From an uncultured Lachnospiraceae bacterium (GTDB taxonomy: Bacteria; Bacillota; Clostridia; Lachnospirales; Lachnospiraceae), in NCBI GenBank assembly GCA_905236275.1, contig CAJOPI010000260.1, positions 1 to 12,476 on the forward strand: a stretch of 12,476 nucleotides of DNA. Reading direction: 5' to 3'. This document shows positions 6,646-12,476 of this stretch, piece after piece. Numbering within the stretch: position 1 is the stretch's first letter; each line of letters starts with the position of its first letter. The notes beneath the pieces are model-generated. The model saw only the letters and a program-made list of their open reading frames with translations. It was not told where the DNA came from and made no database searches. The translations under genes and the position numbers were made by a program.

Positions 6646-6817
6646 TGATATCAGTGATTGTTCCGCGCTTTGCGCAGCTGTGCATACACTCTAACTAAGC
6701 TCACTTGCCTTCGCTAAGTGTTCGTAGTATTCACACTCATATTGGAGCGGGTCATAAAGTCATTCACCCACTGACAAGCAAGCTTGCCATGGATGATGAC
6801 TTTTGCCCCTGATATCA
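6646..6817. repeat. 172-bp structured intergenic element with 9-bp inverted ends (candidate dispersed repeat or structured RNA)
   Basis: The element is bounded by TGATATCAG (6646-6654) and CTGATATCA (6809-6817), which are exact inverted copies. Inside are further inverted repeats: AAAGTCAT (6756-6763) with ATGACTTT (6796-6803), which encloses the palindrome GCAAGCTTGC (6778-6787), and a GCGC/GCGC hairpin (6665-6675). ACACT at 6686-6690 and 6733-6737 can each pair with AGTGT at 6717-6721. It is richer in G and C than the flanking AT-rich DNA and encodes no plausible protein. On the minus strand the terminal helix is followed by CTTTTT, so transcripts of the upstream operon may end here. It looks like a MITE-like or RNA-encoding repeat of the kind scattered between genes in Lachnospiraceae. 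Only one copy is visible in this window, so its repeated nature is inferred. Confidence 0.55.
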
Positions 6818-7861
6818 TTTTATGTCAGGATAGGTATTTGTAGGCAGGTCAAAATTTATCGCCTGACTGTACAGAATATCCGTAAGCTCATCGACATTCT
6901 CCCTTGTAACGTGCATTCCAAAGCCCTGTTCCAGCAGTTCCTTTTCCGTAATACCATTATAAACACAGTCGATTATCTTGTCCCCTATCTCCGGACAGAA
7001 ATGACTTGTCTCATAATAATTGGTCATGTCAAGAGTAACATTATTGAAGCCGCTGAAATTGTAATAATCGGTGATTTCCGCCAGCTGTCCTAAGAATACT
7101 ATATAACCGTTTGCAATATCCTTCTGATATGTATATCCGTTTATAGGATTTGTAAAGAACCTCAGATTAATATCGTACTCATCGCAAAGGTCAACTATCC
7201 CTTCAATATCCTTAAACGACTGCTCTCTCGGAGCGTAATAATCCGACCAGGTCGCCTCTGTCTTCTCATAGTTGAAGCCTGTGGGAATCTCAAGATTTTC
7301 CGTTCCCGTCTCCAAAAGCCTTTCTCCATATATCGGATCGGTATTCTTGTGCTCCATTATTACTTCAAGAGAGTCCGACAGAGTAATAATATCAAAGTAA
7401 CCTAAATAAAACTTTAATTTATCCAAAAAAGTTCCGTCCCATGGAAATCCTCTTCTGTAAAGCTGCTCATAATGAAAAGTCGGGTCCACAAAATATGAAA
7501 TATCATCGATACCTATTGTAACATTCTTAGGAACAATGCCATGATTTATAAGTATTTTCAAATCTTCAAGGTGCTCCGCCGGAGTCCCCTCGGAATAGGA
7601 CATATCATAGTATTTTCCGTCTTCCATTTTTGAGACATCAAAAAATCCCACTCTTGAAGAACCGAATAAGAACGAATCATATTTATCCGGATGTTTCAGA
7701 ACGTTACGCATCTTGATAAAGCGCTTATTCGGCTCAACTCCGTTATTCACTATGGAATCCGGATGAAATATATTGTAGGGATCAATAATTACCGCTGCCG
7801 GTATAAAGAGTATCCCAAGTATAAGTGCAAATGACACACATTTTATCAAAAATTTTTTCAT
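6815..7861 (-). CDS. SGNH-fold protein partner of MBOAT (AlgJ/DltD-like putative acyltransferase)
   Basis: This encodes 348 residues. The start at 7859-7861 is chosen because a hydrophobic N-terminal anchor (about residues 7-25) begins there, with AGGTGG just upstream. A longer in-frame start would reach back into the 3' end of the MBOAT gene. The rest should lie outside the cell. FLFGSSRVG (64-72) fits SGNH block I, with S68 the likely nucleophile. VTIGIDDISYF (114-124) is a central strand. YYETSHFCPEIGDKI (282-296) fits the last SGNH block, with H287; here the residue three before the histidine is E284 where the block usually has Asp. In AlgI/AlgJ, PatA/PatB and DltB/DltD systems such a protein completes acyl transfer to the polymer started by the MBOAT. 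It lies 43 nt after the MBOAT stop. Its own TGA stop (6815-6817) is formed by the end of the 172-bp element. Confidence 0.8.
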   Translation of the reverse strand: MKKFLIKCVSFALILGILFIPAAVIIDPYNIFHPDSIVNNGVEPNKRFIKMRNVLKHPDKYDSFLFGSSRVGFFDVSKMEDGKYYDMSYSEGTPAEHLEDLKILINHGIVPKNVTIGIDDISYFVDPTFHYEQLYRRGFPWDGTFLDKLKFYLGYFDIITLSDSLEVIMEHKNTDPIYGERLLETGTENLEIPTGFNYEKTEATWSDYYAPREQSFKDIEGIVDLCDEYDINLRFFTNPINGYTYQKDIANGYIVFLGQLAEITDYYNFSGFNNVTLDMTNYYETSHFCPEIGDKIIDCVYNGITEKELLEQGFGMHVTRENVDELTDILYSQAINFDLPTNTYPDIK

Positions 7862-7904
7862 AAATCCACCTGAAAAATTCAAGCTAAGGAGTGTTCCTAA
7901 CTCA

Positions 7905-9383
7905 TCAGAAGTTGAAATATATAAACGTCTGGCTTGTACCGCCATGCAGTTCTGAAATAACAATAAGTGCTGTCAGCGACACATAAATAAGCCACCTTAC
8001 GGGAAGCTTTGCCTTTCCAAGCTCCACTGAAATATCATGTTTCAGTGAAATGAAATCGTAAAGCATAAGTGCCGTTATCGCTGCGAGCACCTTAAGAAGA
8101 GCTGTCACCGTAAGGTTCATGTCTACCATCATCTTTGTCCACGCATCGGCAAAGTGAAGTATCACCCCATTATGCATATGAGTGACAATGAAGAGCGCAT
8201 CTTCTATGCTCTTTGAGCGGAAGAAAATCCACGCGACATCTATCATTGCAAAAGTAATTGCCCAGTGCAGGAAATTTCCCGCAATTGCAAGTGCCCTTGC
8301 TCCCGGCTTTCCGGCATCGGATTCCTTCTTCTTGAATATTTTCCTGCATAAACCTTCTATAATCTGATATATTCCATGCAGCCCGCCCCAGATTACAAAG
8401 GTCCATGCGGCACCATGCCAGAGACCGCTCACAAGCATTGTTATAAGCTGGTTCCTGTTCTTTTTGAACTCACCCTTCCTGCTTCCTCCAAGCGGAATAT
8501 ATACATAATCCCTGAACCATGTAGAAAGCGATATATGCCATCTCGACCAGAATTCCCTTATTGACCTTGAAAAATAAGGACTTCTGAAATTGCTCATAAG
8601 ATCAATATTAAAAAGCCTTGCAACACCGATAGCAATGTCGGAATAACCTGAAAAGTCACAATAAATCTGAAAAGTATACATTATCGAGGTCATGATAAAG
8701 GTCATTCCGAAATAATACGGAACCGCTCCATAAATCATGTCAACGTAAACAGAAAGCGAATCAGCAACTATCAGTTTCTTAAAATACCCCCAGAGCATCA
8801 TGCGAAGACCGCTCTCAGCCTTTGCAGCATCAAAAGGTCTCTTCTCAAAAAACTGATCCATAAGTTCCGGTGCCCTTCCTATCGGTCCCGCAATAACCTG
8901 TGGGAAGAAAGATATATGCAGGGCATATTTTGCAAAATTCGTCTGCGCCTCGACTTTTCCATTATAAACATCAGCCAGATAGCTTACTGTCATAAATGTA
9001 TAGAATGAAATTCCCGCAGGCTGGAGCAGTTTCAAGGTATAGGGATGCATCGAGAGCCCGAAAAGTCCGGCTACCGCAGCCACAGATTCCGCCACAAAAT
9101 TAAAATACTTAAAGAATGCCAGAAATGCAAACGCCACCACAACAGCAAATATTAGGAATTTCTTTTTGCCATTCTGCGAATTTTCCTTACTCATTGAAAG
9201 TCCCGCAGCCCAGCTTATAAAGGTTGTAAATAACAATATAGGAAAATACTGCGCGTTAAGCGATATATAAAAATACCAGCTTATTATCAGGAGAACTATC
9301 CATCTCACCCGTTCTGAACAGGCCCAGTAAAGTCCGAATACGAACGGCAGGAAGAAAAGAAAGTCTAATGTATTAAAGAGCAT
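7905..9383 (-). CDS. MBOAT-family membrane O-acyltransferase (AlgI/DltB/PatA-like)
   Basis: This encodes 492 residues, the usual length for AlgI-type proteins, starting at 9381-9383 with GAGG 7 nt upstream. The protein has roughly ten or more hydrophobic segments. Family blocks are PAGISFYTFMTVSYLADVY (122-140), SFFPQVIAGPIGR (158-170), QIYCDFSGYSDIAIG (239-253), FWSRWHISLSTWFRDYVYIP (278-297) and LVSGLWHGAAWTFVIWGGLHG (317-337). H323 in the LWHGAAW block is the expected catalytic histidine, and H283 in the WSRWH motif is also conserved. The enzyme should pass acyl groups through the membrane for transfer to an extracellular polysaccharide, teichoic acid or peptidoglycan; the acceptor cannot be told from sequence. 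It follows arcC after 79 nt containing a large hairpin and precedes its SGNH partner by 43 nt. Confidence 0.93.
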   Translation of the reverse strand: MLFNTLDFLFFLPFVFGLYWACSERVRWIVLLIISWYFYISLNAQYFPILLFTTFISWAAGLSMSKENSQNGKKKFLIFAVVVAFAFLAFFKYFNFVAESVAAVAGLFGLSMHPYTLKLLQPAGISFYTFMTVSYLADVYNGKVEAQTNFAKYALHISFFPQVIAGPIGRAPELMDQFFEKRPFDAAKAESGLRMMLWGYFKKLIVADSLSVYVDMIYGAVPYYFGMTFIMTSIMYTFQIYCDFSGYSDIAIGVARLFNIDLMSNFRSPYFSRSIREFWSRWHISLSTWFRDYVYIPLGGSRKGEFKKNRNQLITMLVSGLWHGAAWTFVIWGGLHGIYQIIEGLCRKIFKKKESDAGKPGARALAIAGNFLHWAITFAMIDVAWIFFRSKSIEDALFIVTHMHNGVILHFADAWTKMMVDMNLTVTALLKVLAAITALMLYDFISLKHDISVELGKAKLPVRWLIYVSLTALIVISELHGGTSQTFIYFNF

Positions 9384-9399
9384 CTGTTTACCTCACATT

Positions 9400-9447
9400 A
9401 AGAGAGTCAGGCCGCCTCATATCAGTTCAAGGCAGCTTGACTCCCTT
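9400..9447 (-). other. Large hairpin between arcC and the MBOAT gene
   Basis: AAGGGAGTCAAGCTGCCTT (minus strand, 9447-9429) can pair with GAGGCGGCCTGACTCTCTT (9418-9400). That is 18 of 19 positions including G-U pairs, with one A-C mismatch and a 10-nt loop. On the minus strand it is followed by AATG and not a T-run, so it is a poor terminator for arcC. On the plus strand it is followed by CCCTTTTAATATTTA, although no plus-strand gene is present. It ends about 6 nt before the ribosome site of the MBOAT gene. It could be an mRNA processing or stability element that sets different levels of arcC and MBOAT. Confidence 0.6.
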
Positions 9448-9462
9448 TTAATATTTATGATG

Positions 9463-10398
9463 TCAGGCTGTGATCACAGTACCGGTCTTTCCGCGTATTG
9501 CATCTTCTACAGCTTCTAACGACGTAATAAGCACACGTGCATCAGGCTTTGATTTCAGGAAATCGATTGCTCCCTCAATCTTCGGAAGCATTGTTCCGGG
9601 CTCAAATTCCCCGCTTCCTATCATCTTCAGTGCTTCCTCGACAGTCATATTCCTAACCGGCTCTGCATTAGCCTTTCCAAAATTTTTCATGACCGAATCC
9701 ACGCCGGTAAGTATAATAAGCTCATCCGCTTCAAGTTTTTTAGCAAGAAGCGAGGCTATCGAATCCTTCTCTATAACAGCACTTGCACCCTTCAGGTTGC
9801 AGTTCTGCTCTATTACCGGAATTCCGCCGCCGCCTGCCGCAACAACTATCTGCCCCGAATCATAAAGTGTTTTAATAGCATCGATTTCAACGATCTCTAT
9901 AGGCTTCGGAGCGGCAACCACCCTTAAATAGCCCTTACCGGGGTCCTCTCTTGTGAAATTACCCTTTCTCTCTTCCATGCTGGCTTCCTCAGCCGTCATA
10001 TGCCTTCCGATAACCTTTGTAGGTTCGTAAAAAGCCTCATCATAAGGATCAACCGTTACCTGTGTCAAAATAGTGGCAACACTTTTCGAAATTCCTCTTG
10101 AAAGAAGTTCAGCCTTAAGCGAATTCTGTATGTCATAGCCTACATATCCCTGACTCATAGCCGAGCAGACACACATTGCAGCGGGCGAATAGTCCGGATA
10201 AGTCCTTCTGAGCTCTGTCATCGCCTTGTGTATCATAGATACCTGAGGTCTGTTGGAATGGGTAATAGCTAAATCATAACCCTCCTCGACAAGATCCGCA
10301 AGAGACCTTGCCGCCTTCCTTACCGCATTAAGCTGTTCATTTGTCGTATATCCTAAAGCCTTGTGTCCCAGCGACACCACTGCCCTGATATTTGCCAT
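9463..10398 (-). CDS. arcC: Carbamate kinase, Clostridial-type variant
   Basis: This encodes 311 residues, normal for the family, with AAGGAG 10 nt before the ATG. Carbamate kinase makes ATP from carbamoyl phosphate and ADP, the last step of arginine deiminase or related fermentation in the cytoplasm. Supporting blocks are VDPYDEAFYEPTKVIGR (116-132), VVAAPKPIEIVE (160-171), AAGGGGIPVIE (187-197), SAVIEKDSIASLLAK (206-220), LILTGVDSV (228-236), FEPGTMLPKIEGAIDF (265-280) and GKTGT (303-307). Lysines 127, 211 and 273 fall at the positions conserved in the family. The two N-terminal motifs deviate: SLGHKALG (9-16) replaces the usual ALGGNALL, and THSNRPQVS (46-54) replaces THGNGPQVG. From memory, GHxAL and HSNGPQVG occur in a Clostridial clade, but Arg50 and Ser54 look unusual even there. 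No other arginine-catabolism gene is present here. Confidence 0.85.
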   Translation of the reverse strand: MANIRAVVSLGHKALGYTTNEQLNAVRKAARSLADLVEEGYDLAITHSNRPQVSMIHKAMTELRRTYPDYSPAAMCVCSAMSQGYVGYDIQNSLKAELLSRGISKSVATILTQVTVDPYDEAFYEPTKVIGRHMTAEEASMEERKGNFTREDPGKGYLRVVAAPKPIEIVEIDAIKTLYDSGQIVVAAGGGGIPVIEQNCNLKGASAVIEKDSIASLLAKKLEADELIILTGVDSVMKNFGKANAEPVRNMTVEEALKMIGSGEFEPGTMLPKIEGAIDFLKSKPDARVLITSLEAVEDAIRGKTGTVITA

Positions 10399-10456
10399 TT
10401 TCTGTCTGCTCCTTCATACTTTTGTGATTTATGTTTTGATATCTATACTATAGCAT

Positions 10457-10485
10457 ATTTTACGGTAAACGTATTTATTTTTCAA
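10457..10485 (-). promoter_or_regulatory. Sigma-A-like promoter of the arcC-MBOAT-SGNH operon
   Basis: On the minus strand TTGAAA (10480-10485) and TAAAAT (10457-10462) are 17 nt apart, each matching 5 of 6 consensus bases. The -35 box lies inside the last codons of lspA. A small inverted repeat, TTTAC/GTAAA, lies in the spacer and overlaps the -10 box, and could bind a regulator. Transcription would start near 10450, about 50 nt before the arcC ATG. Confidence 0.65.
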
Positions 10486-10882
10486 AAAATCCAAAAACTC
10501 CCGCAATCAGTGCACCTGTATATACGAAAAAGTCCGAAATATTGTAAACATATTTTCCAATAGGAATATAGTCCACAACATATTTCTTTCTTATCCTGTC
10601 CGCCGTATTACTCAAAGCACCTCCGAGACATATGCTCCATCCCAGATTTTTCATAAACGAAACCCTGCCGTTTTCATCTGAAACTGCAATATATAAGGCA
10701 ATCCCCGCCGTAAAGACCGTCGAAACCAGCGTGACAAATTTCGGTCTGTCTTTCATACTGCTTCCTGCGAATCCCGAATTTTTAACTATTCTAAAGGTCT
10801 TCCTGCGCTCAGCAAACTCCTTAAAAATCAGATCCGCTGCAGCAAGTACGAGAGAAATCAGGTAAAATCCGGATTTTTTCAA
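10475..10882 (-). CDS. lspA: Short divergent signal peptidase II (LspA-like)
   Basis: This encodes 135 residues, shorter than the usual 150-165. The start is TTG (10880-10882), overlapping the clpX TGA stop; AGGAG lies 7 nt upstream inside clpX, so translation is probably coupled. LspA is the membrane aspartyl peptidase that removes lipoprotein signal peptides after lipidation. Visible marks are an N-terminal membrane helix ending in DLIFKEF (D17, K21), NSGFA (35-39, in place of NxGxAF), GGALSNTADRIRKKYVVDYIP (87-107) with D95 as the first catalytic Asp, and YNISDFFVYTGALIAGV (113-129) with D117 as the second. Four hydrophobic segments are present. The two lipoproteins in this window could be substrates. 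A second, standard lspA elsewhere is likely, so this may be a specialised paralogue. Confidence 0.8.
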   Translation of the reverse strand: MKKSGFYLISLVLAAADLIFKEFAERRKTFRIVKNSGFAGSSMKDRPKFVTLVSTVFTAGIALYIAVSDENGRVSFMKNLGWSICLGGALSNTADRIRKKYVVDYIPIGKYVYNISDFFVYTGALIAGVFGFFEK

Positions 10883-12476
10883 ATCGCTGCTCCTGTTCCG
10901 GCTTCCTCAGCCTTTTCAAGTTCGGCAACACCTCTGAGGTCGATTATCGGACCGCCTGTCTTATCTATATATTCCTTAGTGATGGTAACCCTTCCGATAT
11001 TCGGATCTCTGGGCACTTCAAACATAATGTCAAGCATGAATTCCTCTATGATGGAGCGAAGAGCCCTTGCGCCGGTTTCCTTCTCTATTGCCAGTTTTGC
11101 AATTGAATACAATGCCTCATCCGTAAATTTGAGCTGAACCTCATCCATTTCCAGAAGTTTTTCATACTGACGGATTATTGCATTTTTAGGCTCTTTCAGA
11201 ATCTTGACATACATATCCTCAGAAAGTCCCTCCATCGGGCAGAGAATGGGAAGTCGTCCGATAAATTCCGGAATCATTCCGAATTTACGGACATCTTCGA
11301 CGGTAACTTTTTTCAGGATATTCTTTTCCTTATCCCAACGGTCCTTAAGTTCGGAATTGAAGCCTATAGAGGTTTCTTTTGTAAGCCTCTGCCTGATTAT
11401 TTCATCAAGGTCAGGGAAAGCCCCTCCACAGATAAACAGGATATTCTTCGTGTTAACGGTTTCCAAGGGAACCATTGCATTTTTGGAATTAGCCCCTACA
11501 GGAACCTCCACCTCGGCACCTTCGAGAAGCTTAAGCATTCCCTGCTGCACACTCTCACCACTGACATCCCTGCTGTGGGTATTTTTCTTCTTTGCGATCT
11601 TATCAATCTCGTCTACGAAAATAATGCCGCACTGCGCCCTTCCCACATCATTATCCGCTGCAGCAAGAAGTTTTGATATGACCGACTCTATATCGTCACC
11701 GATATATCCCGCCTCCGTAAGCGAAGTCGCGTCCGCTATGGCAAGCGGAACATTCAGAAGTTTTGCAAGCGTCTTTACCAGATAGGTTTTACCACAGCCT
11801 GTAGGACCCATAAGAAGGATATTTGATTTATCTATCTCAACTCCGTTTTCTCCGTTCAGATCGGCCTGAACCCTCTTGTAATGGTTGTAAACTGCCACAG
11901 AAATGACCTTCTTGGCATAATCCTGTCCAACCACATATTCATCAAGCATTTCCTTTAACTTATGGGGCTGGGGAATATTCTTAAAATCAAATTCCTTTTT
12001 TATGCTGTCCTTAGAAGCCTTCTTAACACGCTTGCTGCCGGACATCCCGCCCATGTCTGACCAGTTTACAAACTGGATATTCGGAATACCGGGTATGCCA
12101 AAGCCCGTATTTTTCTTAGCTTCTGTCTTCTTTTCATCTTTTTTTTCTTCTTTATCTTCTTTATCCTCAGCAATGCTTTCCTTGGGCTTTTCTTCGGAAA
12201 CAGCCGTATCGTTTCCACCTTCATTCTTTGCAGCGTCATTTCCGATTATTTTAGAAATATCTACGGGCTGCTGAAAAGCCTGTCTTTGAAGATCAGCCAT
12301 TGCCTGCCCGTAAATGGAGCTCAGATCCATCTGACTCATCTTATCCATTGTAGTCCTGAGACAGTCACTGCAAACACAGATATTATTCGGAAAATGAAAC
12401 ATCTTTCCTGCATTTCTTTCGGTTCTTCTGCACATATAGCAGACATCTTCATATTCTTTCTCGTCTTTATCGCCCA
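10879..12476 (-). CDS. clpX: ClpX-family AAA+ unfoldase, divergent type, extreme 5' end at the window edge
   Basis: The frame stays open to the right edge, and the last two bases read TG before GGC GAT AAA. The start codon is therefore probably an NTG lacking one base here, giving about 532 residues (numbering used below). ClpX unfolds tagged proteins and feeds them to ClpP. Seen in order are: a zinc finger with CYMC (13-16) and CSDC (36-39); a long linker (about 45-160) with a Lys/Glu-rich coil, making the protein about 110 residues longer than E. coli ClpX; Walker A GPTGCGKT (224-231); pore loop GYIG (257-260, usually GYVG); Walker B FVDEID (287-292); the ClpP-docking IGF tripeptide (371-373); FIGR (R408); and sensor 2 GARALR (469-474). 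The RKH pore-2 loop of classical ClpX is replaced by ANSKNAMVP. This fits a second, Clostridial type of ClpX. Confidence 0.9.
   Translation of the reverse strand, partial: GDKDEKEYEDVCYMCRRTERNAGKMFHFPNNICVCSDCLRTTMDKMSQMDLSSIYGQAMADLQRQAFQQPVDISKIIGNDAAKNEGGNDTAVSEEKPKESIAEDKEDKEEKKDEKKTEAKKNTGFGIPGIPNIQFVNWSDMGGMSGSKRVKKASKDSIKKEFDFKNIPQPHKLKEMLDEYVVGQDYAKKVISVAVYNHYKRVQADLNGENGVEIDKSNILLMGPTGCGKTYLVKTLAKLLNVPLAIADATSLTEAGYIGDDIESVISKLLAAADNDVGRAQCGIIFVDEIDKIAKKKNTHSRDVSGESVQQGMLKLLEGAEVEVPVGANSKNAMVPLETVNTKNILFICGGAFPDLDEIIRQRLTKETSIGFNSELKDRWDKEKNILKKVTVEDVRKFGMIPEFIGRLPILCPMEGLSEDMYVKILKEPKNAIIRQYEKLLEMDEVQLKFTDEALYSIAKLAIEKETGARALRSIIEEFMLDIMFEVPRDPNIGRVTITKEYIDKTGGPIIDLRGVAELEKAEEAGTGAAI

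Noticed and set aside
6646..6817. A tRNA, or an insertion sequence with a transposase
   Set aside because: No cloverleaf, T-loop or anticodon arm is evident, and at 172 bp there is no room for a transposase gene.
6815..7963. A longer start (7963) for the SGNH protein
   Set aside because: The extra 34 residues overlap the end of the MBOAT gene and precede a clear membrane anchor that begins at 7861.
11204..11785. Plus-strand open frame of 193 codons
   Set aside because: It is the antisense of the conserved ClpX ATPase domain and its protein is low-complexity Ser/Phe-rich with no motif.
1..12476. A phage, plasmid, toxin-antitoxin or defence island
   Set aside because: No integrase, phage structural, restriction, nuclease or toxin-like gene is present; all genes fit envelope or housekeeping roles.

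Overview
All genes in this window lie on the minus strand, so the window is read from its right end to its left. The sequence is moderately AT-rich, with strong AGGAGG-type ribosome sites and sigma-A-like promoters. It has clustered secreted and lipoprotein genes rich in Ser/Thr/Glu/Ala, and a ClpX and a carbamate kinase of types I associate with Clostridia. Together these suggest a member of the Lachnospiraceae (Butyrivibrio/Roseburia-like). This is inference from protein style; there is no rRNA or other phylogenetic marker to confirm it.

Right part (12476 to about 9460): a ClpX-family unfoldase, probably missing only the first base of its start codon, overlaps a short divergent signal peptidase II (LspA) that starts at TTG. 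A good promoter sits on the 3' end of lspA and drives a carbamate kinase (arcC) whose nucleotide-binding motifs are altered.

Middle part (9447 to 6646): a large hairpin separates arcC from a complete membrane-bound O-acyltransferase (MBOAT, AlgI/DltB-like). This is followed by its likely SGNH-fold partner (AlgJ/DltD-like). Such pairs move acyl groups across the membrane onto an extracellular polymer. The SGNH gene stops inside one end of a 172-bp structured intergenic element with 9-bp inverted ends. That element is the most interesting non-coding feature here and is probably a dispersed repeat or structured RNA.

Left part (6586 to 1): a promoter with a hairpin-containing leader precedes a 1087-residue secreted N-acetylmuramoyl-L-alanine amidase carrying many adhesin-like beta domains. 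Downstream of a strong terminator come a lipoprotein and a secreted family-10-like glycoside hydrolase that look translationally organised together. Next is a very low-complexity lipoprotein made of S-T-E-A repeats, with its own consensus promoter and terminator. The window ends inside a second MBOAT gene.

Taken together, the window is largely a cell-envelope region: peptidoglycan and glycan cleavage, surface polymer acylation, two lipoproteins, and an LspA-like peptidase that could mature lipoproteins. I see no CRISPR array, tRNA, rRNA, transposase or phage gene. No defence or other wholly new multi-gene system is evident. The best leads are the 172-bp element, the altered ArcC and ClpX motifs, and the STEA-repeat lipoprotein.
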